A stretch of 64,000 nucleotides of DNA. Source: CAWBRT01 sp963832365 (GTDB lineage: Bacteria; Acidobacteriota; Terriglobia; Terriglobales; Acidobacteriaceae). The notes under the pieces are model-generated. The model was not told where the DNA came from. It did not search any database and saw only the letters and a program-made list of their open reading frames with translations. Position numbers and translations under genes: made by a program. Location: the NCBI GenBank assembly GCA_963832365.1, contig CAWHUL010000027.1, forward strand, positions 124,001 to 188,000, written 5' to 3'. This document shows, in pieces, positions 34,763-45,125 of this stretch. How positions within the stretch are numbered: the first letter of the stretch is position 1; each line of letters begins with the position of its first letter.

Positions 34763-36339
34763 TTGGCACTAGACGAGAAGATCTACGAACTCCGCAAAGA
34801 AAAACTGAAGCAGATTGAGGCACTTGGGGGCCAAGCCTATCCCTACACTTACGATCCCACCCACACGCTTCCCGAAATCCTTGCTCAATACGGGGAGAGC
34901 ACCGGCGAGCAGCTTACGGCCAACCGCGTGGACGTGCGCGCGGCGGGACGCATTATGGCAATCCGCACCATGGGAAAGGCGGCATTCGTGCATCTCCAAC
35001 AGGGTGGCAGAGCAGTTGCAGGTCTACGTCAAGAAAGATGCCGTCGGAGAAAAGGACTTCGAGTTGTTCAAGCTGCTCGATATCGGCGACCACATCGGCG
35101 TCACGGGATACCTGTTCCGCACGAGCACGAACGAACTGACGGTGCACGTGGACGAGATCACCTTCCTCGCCAAGTGCCTTCTGCCCATGCCTGAAAAATG
35201 GCACGGATTGCAGGACGTGGAGCTGCGTTATCGTCAGCGTTACGTCGATCTCTTCATGAATCCGCGAGGTGCGCGAAGTATTCGTGAAGCGCGCCCAGAT
35301 CGTGAAGTCACTATTCGCCAATTCTTCGATGCGCGCGGTTACGTCGAAGTCGAGACGCCAATGATGCACCCTCGATTGCCGGCGGCGCGGCGGCGCGTCC
35401 GTTTGTAACGCATCACAATACGCTCGACATCGACCTCTTCCTGCGAATTGCGCCGGAACTGTATCTGAAACGGCTGATCGTCGGTGGACTCGATCGCGTC
35501 TACGAGATCAATCGCAATTTCCGCAATGAAGGCATCTCGACGCATCACAATCCCGAGTTCACCATGCTCGAGTTCTACCAGGCCTACGCGGACATCGTAC
35601 GACATGATGAAGATGAGCGAGGACTGCTGCGCCAGATCGCGCTCGACGTCAATGGCGCAACCGTAATTCGAGTCGAGGACGAAATCGACTGGTCGCTCGC
35701 AACGGCTCACCATGCGCGAAGCCATCATCAAGTACTGGCCCGACGAAGCTGGAAACAAACCGGAGATGCCTGACTTTAGACGACGCAGCCAAGGTCGCCA
35801 GTTGGTACGCGGCGGATGCGTCGGGAACGGCGTAAGTCTGCCTGTCCATCCAAACGCATCCTGCCGGCAAGAACGATCGCCGATCTTTTCGAGGCCAGTG
35901 GCCGAGGAGAATTTGATTCAGCCGACCATTCATCTACGACTTTCCGATGGCGATTTCGCCGCTTGCGAAGAACAGCCGCAAGCAAGACGAAGCCCGATTG
36001 GGTGGAGCGATTTGAGGTCTTTGTCGGCGGCATGGAGATTGGCAACGCGTTCAGCGAACTGAATGATCCGGAGGAACAGCGCCGCGATTCGAGCAGCAGC
36101 TGGCGGAAAAAGAACGTGGCGACGAGGAAGCACACCAGATGGACGAAGACTACGTCCGGGCGCTTTCCTATGGTTTGCCGCCGACCGGCGGCGAAGGACT
36201 CGGCATCGATCGGGTTACGATGCTGATGACCGGATCGAAATCGATTCGCGACGTGATCCTTTTCCCGCTGATGCGGCCGGAAAAGCAGCAGGAGGAACTG
36301 GCCGACGCGGCAGTCGAGAATCGCGCGCCAGAGTCGTAG
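34763..36339 (+). pseudogene. lysS: lysyl-tRNA synthetase (class II), interrupted by many frameshifts
   Basis: Class II LysRS can be read from end to end only by changing frame many times. From a TTG start with a good RBS come MALDEKIYELRKEKLKQIEA and RAAGRIMAIRTMGKAAFVHL. Further frames give QLQVYVKKDAVGEKDFELFK, then KWHGLQDVELRYRQRYVDL (motif 1 region), then IAPELYLKRLIVGGLDRVYE and INRNFRNEGISTHHNPEFTM (motif 2). The last are ERFEVFVGGMEIGNAFSELN and the motif 3 segment LPPTGGEGLGIDRVTMLMTG. I count at least six indels of one or two bases (near 35008, 35260, 35315, 35374, 35593, 35625), yet the residues are well preserved. This fits sequence error or very recent loss better than old decay. 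A tRNA-Lys gene lies 209 bp downstream on minus. Confidence 0.85.
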
Positions 36340-36547
36340 AAACAGCTAGATCGGTTCCAGAGATGGTGTGCCACGCCGGGTGCCCCAGGTCCCGCGCCGG
36401 TCGTTAGGCGCTGACCTGGGTCAACTCGCATACGATCCGGGTAGACGAGGCGTTCTCTCGACTGAGTGGCGCAATTTTGGGCACGCTGCGCTCCTGGCGT
36501 GCAAGTCACCGCCGGCAATCTTCTCTAAGTTGTTGGATGAAGGAAAT

Positions 36548-36623
36548 TGGTGAGCGCGTCGGGATTCGAACCCGAGACCCTCTGCTTAAAAGGCAGATGC
36601 TCTACCTACTGAGCTACGCGCCC
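36548..36623 (-). tRNA. tRNA-Lys (anticodon TTT)
   Basis: On minus the sequence folds as a full cloverleaf. The 7-bp acceptor stem is GGGCGCG/CGCGCTC with one G-T pair. A D-arm GCTC...GAGC is present, and the anticodon stem-loop CTGCC-TTTTAAG-CAG places TTT at the anticodon. The T-arm GGGTTCGAATCCC, discriminator A and an encoded CCA at 36548-36550 follow. It lies between the disrupted lysS and aroA, downstream of aroA on the same strand. Confidence 0.97.
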
Positions 36624-36744
36624 TGAAACAGGATCTACGCTCCAGCCTGCGAATGACTGTGGTCACGTCTGAAAGGCGGTTCCGCGAAGCTCCCACTTCG
36701 TAATTTATCACATCGGTGGATCGAGAACAGAACCAGAACCCGAA

Positions 36745-38034
36745 TCACCGTTCCAGCAGTGTATCGAGCGTATCGAAAAACGCCGGATACGAGATCGCCA
36801 CGCACTCCGATCCATCGATTACCGTCTCGCCTGTCGCTCGCAAGGCTGCCACGCTGAAGGCCATGGCGATGCGGTGATCCCCATGAGAGTCGATCGTCGC
36901 GCCATTCAACTGCTGTTTGCCTGGAATCACCATGCCGTCTTCCTTTTCCTCCACGGTGGCCCCCATGGCGCGGAAGTTCGAGGCGACGGCTGCGATTCTG
37001 TCGGACTCCTTGACCCGCAGTTCTTGTGCATTGGCAATGACGACGCCCGTTTCCGTATAAGGCGCAATCGCGGCCAGCACCGGCAACTCGTCTATCAGCA
37101 ATGCGCTCGTAGCGCCGCGTACTACCGCTCCGCGCAGTTTGCCGCCGCGCACCTGGACCGATCCCACCACCTCGCCGTTCCTCTCCGCCACGTGCAGGAA
37201 ACGGATTTCAAGGCCGAGCTGCGAGAGCACATCCAGGATCGCCGACCGCGTGGGATTGAGCAGCAGGTTATCGACAACCAGGTTCGATCCCCGGAAAAGC
37301 GCGGCAGCGCAGAGAAAGAAAGCCGCGGAAGAAATATCGCCGGGAACGGAAGCCTTGATCGCGCGCAAGGGTTGTCCACCCTGGATGGTCATGCGGTTGC
37401 CCTGACGCTCGACCGTGGCGCCGAAGGCGCGCAGCGCCAGTTCGCTGTGATCGCGCGTTCGCAAGGGCTCTTCGACACCGGTTGTGCCTTCCGCCAGGAG
37501 CCCTGCGAACAGTACGCAACTCTTCACCTGGGCGCTGGCTACCGGAAGCACGTAGTCAATAGCGCGAAGAGGCTGTCCAAAGATCAGCAAGGGCGGCCGG
37601 GTCCCCTCCGAACTGCTGATTTGAGCGCCCATTCTGCGCAGCGGCTCCACGATTCGCGCCATCGGCCGCTTTTTCAGCGAATCGTCTCCTGTCATCTGGC
37701 AAGCAAACGATTGCGCGGCCATAATTCCGGCCAGCATCCGCATGGTCGATCCGGAGTTGCCGCAATCGAGCGCCTCACGTGGCTGACTGAAAGGCCCGCC
37801 GGTGACTTCCGCGCGATCTCCCTCCTGAGTCACGGACGCGCCCACCTGCCGCAAGCATTGCAGAGTGCTGGCGCAATCTGCTGCCGCCGAGAAGTTCTCC
37901 AAGGTGGATTGGCCCTCGGCCAGCGCGGCCAGCATGGCGTAGCGATGCGATATCGACTTGTCACCGGGCGGCGTCAGGCTGCCATTGACGTTGCCCGCCG
38001 GAGCTACCGTCCGCTTTTGCCTGCCCTCATTCAT
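36745..38034 (-). CDS. aroA: 3-phosphoshikimate 1-carboxyvinyltransferase (EPSP synthase)
   Basis: Transfers the enolpyruvyl group of PEP to shikimate-3-phosphate in aromatic amino-acid synthesis. The 429-residue protein has full length. PGDKSISHR at 23-31 holds the catalytic/substrate Lys and Arg. LDCGNSGSTMR follows near 88, RPMARIVEPLRRMGA near 122, and the late VKESDRIAAVASN and GDHRIAMAF signatures are intact. It stands alone on minus, 121 bp upstream of the tRNA-Lys. No defects are seen. Confidence 0.96.
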   Translation of the reverse strand: MNEGRQKRTVAPAGNVNGSLTPPGDKSISHRYAMLAALAEGQSTLENFSAAADCASTLQCLRQVGASVTQEGDRAEVTGGPFSQPREALDCGNSGSTMRMLAGIMAAQSFACQMTGDDSLKKRPMARIVEPLRRMGAQISSSEGTRPPLLIFGQPLRAIDYVLPVASAQVKSCVLFAGLLAEGTTGVEEPLRTRDHSELALRAFGATVERQGNRMTIQGGQPLRAIKASVPGDISSAAFFLCAAALFRGSNLVVDNLLLNPTRSAILDVLSQLGLEIRFLHVAERNGEVVGSVQVRGGKLRGAVVRGATSALLIDELPVLAAIAPYTETGVVIANAQELRVKESDRIAAVASNFRAMGATVEEKEDGMVIPGKQQLNGATIDSHGDHRIAMAFSVAALRATGETVIDGSECVAISYPAFFDTLDTLLER

Positions 38035-38149
38035 ATCGCTCCGTTCACTCTCTCCGTTTCATCGTTCAGACCCGCAAGCTGATTATGCACGCGCCACACT
38101 CAATCAGGCACGGCTCAGCACCTCGGCTGCCGAGTGAGATCACTTCAGA

Positions 38150-38956
38150 TCAGAGACGTGAGGCTTTTGCCGTCTGTTCCAGAAACCGATTGAGCAGGAT
38201 GGCAACTTCCTCCGGTTGCTCGAAGGCGGCGTAGTGCCCTGCCTTAGGCACAATCTGCAACGTACTGTTCCGGATTCCGGCGCGCATTTTTTCCAGCTCT
38301 TCGCGCGGAATCAGGACATCCGACGCTCCGCCCAGAATCAGCGTCGGGATGCTGATCTTCGAGAGGGTAGCTGTCGAGTCTGGTCGTTCGGCCATGCCAC
38401 GCTGCACTGCGGCAATTCCCTGGGCAGTCGACCTCATCATGGTGCACTTCGCTCTTTCCACGACCTCCGGCCGGTTCCGCTGCGTAACTTCGCCGAGCAA
38501 CTTCGGCAACATGCCATCGATGTACTGTTCCGGACCCTGCTGCATCACCTGTTCGGCCGACTGCAGACGAGCTGCCTTGGCTTCGGCGTTGTCGGCTGAA
38601 GCTTTCGTATTTGCCAGCACAAGTCCGGCCATGCGCTCGCGAAACCTTCGCCAGAATTCAAAAAGAATGTAGCCGCCGATCGAACAGCCGATGAAAACCG
38701 CTTTCCCCACCTTCAATTCGTCGCAGAGCCTCACCAGATCTTCGGCGTGTTTCTGCATTGTGGCGCTGCCGTCACCGGCCCCGGATTCGCCCATACCACG
38801 CAAGTCCGGAATGATCAGCCGGTGCTTTGCCGCAAGTTTGTCCTGCACCGGAATCCAGAACTCATGACAAGACGGAAACGGGTGCAATAGCACAACGTCC
38901 GGACCTTTGCCTTCGGTTTTGAAGAACAGCTCAGCGTCGCTTGTGTGCAGCAGCAT
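38150..38956 (-). CDS. alpha/beta-fold hydrolase
   Basis: A 268-residue serine hydrolase. The nucleophile elbow is GCSIGG with Ser92; the acid is likely the Asp of GGASDVLIP near 218; the histidine is in KAGHYAAFEQPE near 244. HPFPSCHEFW near 25-34 supplies the oxyanion hole. The organisation matches 3-oxoadipate enol-lactonase-type and related esterases, but the cap region does not decide the substrate. It stands alone on minus, 115 bp upstream of aroA. Confidence 0.85.
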   Translation of the reverse strand: MLLHTSDAELFFKTEGKGPDVVLLHPFPSCHEFWIPVQDKLAAKHRLIIPDLRGMGESGAGDGSATMQKHAEDLVRLCDELKVGKAVFIGCSIGGYILFEFWRRFRERMAGLVLANTKASADNAEAKAARLQSAEQVMQQGPEQYIDGMLPKLLGEVTQRNRPEVVERAKCTMMRSTAQGIAAVQRGMAERPDSTATLSKISIPTLILGGASDVLIPREELEKMRAGIRNSTLQIVPKAGHYAAFEQPEEVAILLNRFLEQTAKASRL

Positions 38957-39301
38957 GCGATATTAATAGCACCTTTGGAGATTTCACTGCTTTACGGGCT
39001 GCTGAAAAACAGATTACGGACAGTTCGAAGATACAGCCCGTGATGTAACGCGGCTTCTGCGCGTTTTTCAGCAGCCTATTTAACCGCCGGGGATTTGCAC
39101 CTCCCCTGCGAGCGTACAATAGCACTTTCTGCCCCAGTTCGCAGTTATCTATTCATTGGCGCGGATACCGGTTCGCGAACGGGTACGCCGTGATTCCTTT
39201 CCGTCCCAAATTGGCAATATCCCCGGAGTGGGAACCGAGATCAGACTTTAGTGCTGTGCGTCATAAACCTCCCGCGCAAGGCTGGCCGATAGTCAATCTG
39301 T
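38957..39301. other. divergent intergenic region holding a long-loop inverted repeat
   Basis: The 345 bp between the alpha/beta hydrolase (minus) and the EAL-HDOD gene (plus) show no coding frame of merit. A perfect 14-bp inverted repeat (38997-39010 and 39063-39076) lies in the first part. The remainder, nearest the plus-strand gene, should contain its promoter, but no clear boxes stand out. Confidence 0.6.
38997..39076. repeat. inverted repeat GGCTGCTGAAAAAC with 52-bp spacer
   Basis: GGCTGCTGAAAAAC at 38997-39010 and its exact reverse complement at 39063-39076. The motif or its inner part recurs in other intergenic spots: GGCTGCTGAA near 54015, TTTCAGCAGCC at 56427-56437, and a degenerate form near 63112. 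This marks a dispersed extragenic repeat family. Confidence 0.7.
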
Positions 39302-40561
39302 ATGGCTTTTGCCCCACAACCCTTCAGTGGCCTTGCCGCTCCTCCCGCTATTGTCTCCTCGCCGCAGCGCTTTGTTGCGCGCCAGCCGATTCTTGATCGA
39401 AATGGCGGCGTCTACGGATACGAACTGCTGGCTCGTTCCGGAAACAGCAATATCTTCGATGCGTCGGACCCGACCGCTGCCACCTGCCGCACCATCGATA
39501 CTTCGCTGCTGATCGGAACGAACTCGCTGACGGAGGGCCGCCGTGCCTTTATCAACTGCACCCGCGAAATCCTGCTCAGCGACATGGTAACGGTTTTACC
39601 GAGCAAGGTTTGCGTGCTTGAGATCCTGGAAGATGTCGAACCCGATCGCGAAGTTCTCGACCGCTGCCGCAGTCTTCGCAAAAGCGGCTACACGCTGGCG
39701 ATGGACGACTTCACCGGGGATTTGAAGTATGCGCCGTTCATTGAGGTCGCAGAGATCATTAAGGTCGATTTTCTTGCGACCAACGTCTTGCAGCAGGCTG
39801 ATTTTGCCCGTTATGCCAAGCGGGGCATCACCCTGCTGGCCGAAAAAGTGGAGAACCGCGAACAGTTCGAGTTGGCGAAGAAGCTTGGGTATACGTATTT
39901 CCAAGGCTACTTCTTTGCCAAGCCCACGATGGTTTCCAGCGCGGACATCTCTCTGTTGCAGTCAAAATGCCTGCGCATCCTGCAAAAGGCTTTCGACCCC
40001 GATTACGAGCCGAGGGAAGTCGCGACGATTATCAAGCAGGAGCCTTCTCTCTGCTACCGGCTTTTGCGTTACCTGGATTCGGCGGCTTTCGGACTCTACC
40101 CCATCCGCACAATCGGACATGCCTTGACCATTCTCGGCCAGCGCGAAACCCAAAAATGGGTGGCGCTCGTCACTGCCGTCATGCTGGGGAAGAAGACGTC
40201 AACTGCGCTGGTGAGTATGGCACTGGTCCGCGCACGCTTCTGCGAATTAATGGCCGCCGAGTTGGATGGACCGAGCGCCAATTACTTCCTGGTAGGCCTG
40301 CTCTCGTTGATGGACGCCCTCCTGTCGCAGCCCATGAGCGCGGTTCTGGCGCAATTGCCCATCTCGGCCGAGTGCCGCGCGGCCCTGGAAGGTCAAGAGA
40401 ATTCGCTGAGCAAGACACTGCAACTCGTGGTGGCCTGCGAGCGAGGCGAGTGGGGCCTCATGAGTCGTCAGTGCTCCACCCTCGACACTGCGGAGTCGGT
40501 TGCCTGGAGCCTCTATTCACAAGCCATTCAGTGGGCGAGAAGCTTTATCCTGGAGAAATAA
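39302..40561 (+). CDS. EAL-HDOD signalling protein (YuxH type)
   Basis: The 419-residue protein joins an N-terminal EAL-like domain (about 22-215) to an HDOD domain (about 215-410), as in the YuxH family. In the EAL part I see YELLAR for the EAL motif, INCT, LEILED, MDDF, IIKVDF, AEKVEN and FQGYFF. Thus most c-di-GMP phosphodiesterase ligands have a counterpart, although DDF is followed by TGD instead of GTG. HDOD shows PSLCYRLLRYLDSAAFG and GQRETQKW but lacks a full HD pair, as is normal for HDOD. The role is likely c-di-GMP sensing or turnover; activity cannot be judged by eye. Confidence 0.88.
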   Translation: MAFAPQPFSGLAAPPAIVSSPQRFVARQPILDRNGGVYGYELLARSGNSNIFDASDPTAATCRTIDTSLLIGTNSLTEGRRAFINCTREILLSDMVTVLPSKVCVLEILEDVEPDREVLDRCRSLRKSGYTLAMDDFTGDLKYAPFIEVAEIIKVDFLATNVLQQADFARYAKRGITLLAEKVENREQFELAKKLGYTYFQGYFFAKPTMVSSADISLLQSKCLRILQKAFDPDYEPREVATIIKQEPSLCYRLLRYLDSAAFGLYPIRTIGHALTILGQRETQKWVALVTAVMLGKKTSTALVSMALVRARFCELMAAELDGPSANYFLVGLLSLMDALLSQPMSAVLAQLPISAECRAALEGQENSLSKTLQLVVACERGEWGLMSRQCSTLDTAESVAWSLYSQAIQWARSFILEK

Positions 40562-40573
40562 TATCCCGATGGG

Positions 40574-41806
40574 TCATTTCTTCTCCCGCTTCCCCGGCAG
40601 GGCCGCCGGATTATCATGCGTGCGCTCGCGTATGTCCGCCCGCATGCCGGAGCCGAGTGAGACGGCTTGCTCGCCGAATTTGTCGCGCAATTTGTCGGCG
40701 ACGCCCATCGCCTGCTGCCAGCGTTCGTCGCGCGCTCCAGGATCGAGATGCAATTGAACATCCGGTTCGGCAAACATCGCCGCCTGCACCCCAAGCAGTC
40801 GGATCGATAACCCTGGTTTGCAATTTCGCCTGAAGAGATCACGTACAACCGGCAACAGCTCGGTATCGATCTGGCTGGGGTGTTCCAGCGTGCGGGCCCG
40901 CGTAAAGGTGCTGAAGTCGGCATACCGCAGCTTGAGCTGGATGCGGCGGGCATGCAGCCGGTATTCACGGAGCCGTCGGCAAACTTTCTCGACTAGCTTT
41001 GCCAACGTGGTTTCGAGTATCGCCCGATCCAGAACATCAACCGAAAACGTGTGCTCATGACTCACCGATTTGGGGCCGGAGTCCGCGCCGATCGCTTCGT
41101 CGAACCATCCACCGGCGTCGATCCCCGCGGCCTTGTCGGCCAATGCCAACGCCCAATCGCCCATCTGCTCCCGCAGACGCTCGCGGCCGTAGCTTGTCAG
41201 ATCTCCGGCGGTCTTTACCCCCAGCTTCAACAGATGTTCCTCGGTGACCTTTCCGACCCCCGGAATCTTGCGCACCGGCAGCGGAGCCAGGAACGTCCGC
41301 TCGCAGCCCGGAACAACCCAGAGAACGCCATTGGGTTTCGCTTGGTCAGAGCAAATTTTCGCCACCACGCGTGAGGTTCCGATGCCGACGGAACAATTCA
41401 GCCGCGTGAATTCCTTCATCCGCGCGTGCAGCAAGTGCGCCGCCCGCAAGGGAGGGCCGTGCAGTCGCTCCGTGCCTGTCATGTCGAGGTACGCCTCATC
41501 GATCGACGCCATCTCCACCAGTGGCGAGAACTCTCGCAGAACCTCGTGTACGCGAACCGACTCCTGGCGATATCGTTCGGGATGTCCGTCCAGGAAGATA
41601 GCTTGGGGACACATTTTGGCGGCAGTGCGCAGCGGCATCGCCGAGTGTACGCCGAACTTCCGCGCCTCGTAGGACGCGGCAGCAACCACCCCCCGCTCGT
41701 CCGCCCGCCCGCCGACTACAACGGCCTTACCCTTCAAAGAGGGATCGTACAGCTCCTCGACGGATACGAAGAAGGCGTCCATATCGACATGGAAGATGGT
41801 CGGCAC
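40574..41806 (-). CDS. dinB: DNA polymerase IV (Y-family)
   Basis: A 410-residue translesion polymerase. Metal ligands are D8 (HVDMDAFF) and D103/E104 (SIDEAYLDM). VAKICSDQAKPNG and the thumb helix-hairpin-helix KIPGVGKVTEEHLLKLG are present, and the little-finger domain follows with SHEHTFSVDV and RRIQLKLRYADF. No clear beta-clamp pentapeptide ends the protein; the tail is short and basic. It is convergent with the EAL-HDOD gene (12 bp apart) and lies 20 bp after the S46 peptidase stop, perhaps read from the same transcript. Confidence 0.95.
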   Translation of the reverse strand: MPTIFHVDMDAFFVSVEELYDPSLKGKAVVVGGRADERGVVAAASYEARKFGVHSAMPLRTAAKMCPQAIFLDGHPERYRQESVRVHEVLREFSPLVEMASIDEAYLDMTGTERLHGPPLRAAHLLHARMKEFTRLNCSVGIGTSRVVAKICSDQAKPNGVLWVVPGCERTFLAPLPVRKIPGVGKVTEEHLLKLGVKTAGDLTSYGRERLREQMGDWALALADKAAGIDAGGWFDEAIGADSGPKSVSHEHTFSVDVLDRAILETTLAKLVEKVCRRLREYRLHARRIQLKLRYADFSTFTRARTLEHPSQIDTELLPVVRDLFRRNCKPGLSIRLLGVQAAMFAEPDVQLHLDPGARDERWQQAMGVADKLRDKFGEQAVSLGSGMRADIRERTHDNPAALPGKREKK

Positions 41807-41826
41807 TCAGCTCCAGTTCCAGCTCC

Positions 41827-43936
41827 TCAGCGGGCGGGCACAACTTTCGTAGCGGCGTTTGCCCTGCCGTTCATCAATTCATTCACCAGCGCGTCGGCGC
41901 GGTAGATCTTGCGCAGAGCTTCGATGATCGCCCGCGTGTCGACCTGGATCGCCCTGCCCTGGCGGTCGTCGTACTGGAAGTCCCACGAGAGCGATTGGAT
42001 ATTACCATCGAAGACGATGCCGACGACTTCGCCATTCTTATCGACGGTCGGCGAACCGGAGTTGCCGCCGATGATGTCCGGGGTTGAAACATCGTTATAC
42101 GGCGTCTTCAGATTCAGCGCCGCCTTGGAGTTAATCCAGGATTTCGGCAACTCGTATGGATATCGATTGTCATGCCGCGCCGCGTGTTCAAAGGCCCCGC
42201 CGAGATTGGTGGAGTATGGAATCGTCTTGCCGTTCTGCTCATATCCCTTCACCGCGCCGTAGCTTAAACGCAAAGTAAAGGTTGCATCCGGGTAGGTATC
42301 GGTCCCCTGTACGGCAAATCTCGCCTTGGCGATCAGAGTGCCGCTGTCACGCAGAACGGATTCCACCTCGTCGTCCCATTGCTTGCGGAGGGCTCGGGCT
42401 GCCGGATCGATTTCGCGCATCAGCACGATCAACGGGTCTTTGCTTTGCTCCACCGCCTGCAAGCCGCCCTCGTAGACGTGCTTGCGGTAACTGACATCGT
42501 TCAGCTTTGTATTCTCGATCGCTTCCTTCGCCACAGTTTCCGGACTTCGCTCGCCAAGAACCTGCTTCACCACGGCATTTTCGGGGCCAAGCTTTTCCCG
42601 CATCACCCGCAGAGACGCCGCCAGCACCACGGTATCCAGCGCCTTGTGAACCGGAGCGGTTGAAAACAACTGTTGTTCCACTGACGGCAGACGCGCCTGA
42701 CCATACTCGCGAAGACGCAGATTGTTAGGTTTCGCTTTTTCGGCGGCAGCCCGCACCACTAGACGCGCGAAATGGGGCTCCGCTCCGGCGAACCCGCCCA
42801 GAGTTTCGATGAAGTAGTACGGCGTATAGAGTTGCTCTTGACTTTGCACGGCCTTCGCAATTGCATCCCAGGCCGCGCCGTATTCGGATTTCATCTTCGG
42901 GTTGCTGTCGATGGCTTTGCGCAGGGCTGCCTCATGGTCCGCTTTTTCGTCCATCAACTGCTTGTCCATCAGTCCGGCATACCGTCCTTTGTAAGCCTTC
43001 AGCGCATTCTCGTAGCCGAAGACATCGTCGGATGCGATGCGGGCGTTCTCCGTCGATTCAGCCGCAAACGCCTTCAAAGCCCTGTATCGCTGGTTCAGCA
43101 CATCCAATGTGAACGGCGTCTGCACGTCTCTCAGAAGATCCAATTGCGCCGTCGTCAGCAGCCGCTCGGTCCGGCCCGGATTGCCGGAGACGAACACCAG
43201 ATCGCCATCCTTGACGCCGCCGTGGGAAAACCTCAGGTAAGTCTTCAGATGTGCAGGCCGGCCATTTTCGTACACGCGGAAGAAGGCGATATCGAGGTCG
43301 TAGCGCGGAAATTCGAAGTTATCTGCATCGCCGCCAAAGAATGCGACCCTCTCTTCCGGCACGAACACCAGACGAACATCGGTGTAGCGATTGTATTTGT
43401 AGAGCTGGTACAGACCTCCGGCATAGAAGGTGACGACCTCGCAACGCAGCCCGCTCTTTCTGGTGCACTCGGCCTCAAGCTGCACCATCATTTCACGCTG
43501 CGCCTGCCCGGCTTCGGCAACATTCATGCCCGGCTTCGCCGCACCCTGCACCTGCGAGGTAACATCTTCAATCTCTTGCAGCACGTTCAGCTCGAGCGCC
43601 GGACACTTCTTTTCTTCGGCGTTCGTCTTAGCCAGGAACCCGCTCTGGATGTAGTCCCTTTCCTTTGTGGACGAGATCCTGAACACACTCGCGCCCCACG
43701 TGATGGTTGGTGAAGGCAAGGCCATCGGCCGAAACGAACGAACCTGAACCGCCGTTGTTGAAGCGCACCGATCCCAGCCGCAAATGATCGAGCCACGCCT
43801 TCGACGGCGCGAAACCATATTTGGCTTTGATACGCTGCACCGGCGCACTATTGAATAGCCACATCCCCTCATCCGCCGAGGCCACCCCACACGCCAGACA
43901 GAGAACCACCGCAAGCGCCCCAAGCCTTCTCTTCAT
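41827..43936 (-). CDS. S46-family dipeptidyl peptidase, one apparent frameshift
   Basis: Exported S46 serine peptidases (DPP7/DPP11 type) remove N-terminal dipeptides in the periplasm. The start at 43936 gives a signal peptide (MKRRLGALAVVLCLACGVAS), then DEGMWLFNSAPVQRIKAKYG and the catalytic-His segment FTNHHVGRECVQDL. The frame then shifts by one base near 43676. It continues as STKERDYIQSGFLAKTNAEE and runs to the Ser region IIGGNSGSPTVDKNGEVVGI. The total is about 703 codons, the normal family length. Removing a single extra base restores the family reading. It lies downstream of the 44062-44092 terminator, so it has its own promoter. Confidence 0.88.
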
Positions 43937-44061
43937 AACCTTACCCTGGAATCTCCTTGATGCAGTCGACCGCTGCCCAATGACAAACGCAATATCATAC
44001 GACATGAAGACGTGGCGCGCCTGAGTCCACATCTGAAATCCCGGCGAGACCGGATTCGCAG

Positions 44062-44092
44062 AGAAAAAAGCCCGGAGGGTTTCTCCGGGCTT
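44062..44092 (-). terminator. rho-independent terminator after the PFOR-DHOD operon
   Basis: AAGCCCGGAG (44068-44077) and CTCCGGGCTT (44083-44092) form a perfect 10-bp stem with a 5-base loop. On minus the stem runs into TTTTTT. It lies 28 bp after the DHOD-like stop. A textbook intrinsic terminator. Confidence 0.9.
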
Positions 44093-44119
44093 CGATTGAC
44101 CAGTCCTGAATCGTGGTTG

Positions 44120-45125
44120 CTACTTTATGACCGGCAGACCTAACGCGTAGCTGTTCAGCACCTTGACGTAGTTGGCGCGCTCGAAGGCTGCGGGATGCGC
44201 TACGTTCTTTTGGCTCAAGCTGCCCTGCATCTGCTCGATGGAGTTGTACTCGTGCTCTTCAAGCCACTCACGGACTCCGCTTTCCAGGGTCTTGAGGTGT
44301 CCAACGCCCTGTTCAAGCAGTGCCGAGGTCAGCATGGCGACCTTGGCGCCGGCAGCCATCGACTTCAGCACATCTTCCGCCGTGTGGACGCCGCCTGTAA
44401 TCGCCATGTCTGCCTTGATCTTGCCAAACAGGATTGCGACCCAGTGCAAGCGCAGTTTCAGCTCGTTCGAACGGCTGAGAACCAGGTGCGGAACCACTTC
44501 GAGCGCTTCCAGGTCGAAGTCGGGCTGATAGAAGCGGTTGAACATTACCAGTCCACCCGCGCCCGCTTTCTCCAGCTTCAGCGCCATGTTCCCAATCGAG
44601 CTGAAGAATGGCCCGATCTTCACCGCAACCGGAATCTTCACGCTCGCCGCCACGGCCTCGACCAATTCGAGGTACATGTTCTCGATGTCATTGGCGCTCT
44701 TTGTTATGTCAGTGGGCACGAAGTAGATGTTCAACTCCAACGCATCCGCACCGGCCTGCGCCATCTGCTTCGCGTAATCGATCCATCCACCCTTCGACAC
44801 ACCGTTCAGGCTGGCGATCACCGGGATGCCCAGTGCCTTCTTCGCCTGGCTGATGTGCTCCAGATACTTCTCCGGTCCAAGGTTGTAGGTACCGAAGTCG
44901 GGATAGTAGCCCTGCGCCTCGGCCGAAACGTCCGCCGATTGCCACAGATTGCGATCGAGATCGTTGCTCTCGATCATGATCTGCTCTTCAAACAGCGATT
45001 CCAGCACTACGGCACCGGCGCCCGCGTCTTCCAGTTTCCGCAAGGTCGCCAAATCCTTGCACAGCGGCCCGGAAGACGCGACCAACGGACTCTTCAACTT
45101 CAGTCCTAAGTACTTTGTCGAAAGA

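Noticed and set aside
38107..38140. Short palindrome CTCGG-CTG-CCGAG as a terminator of the alpha/beta hydrolase
   Set aside because: Five-base stem without a T run; too weak to call.
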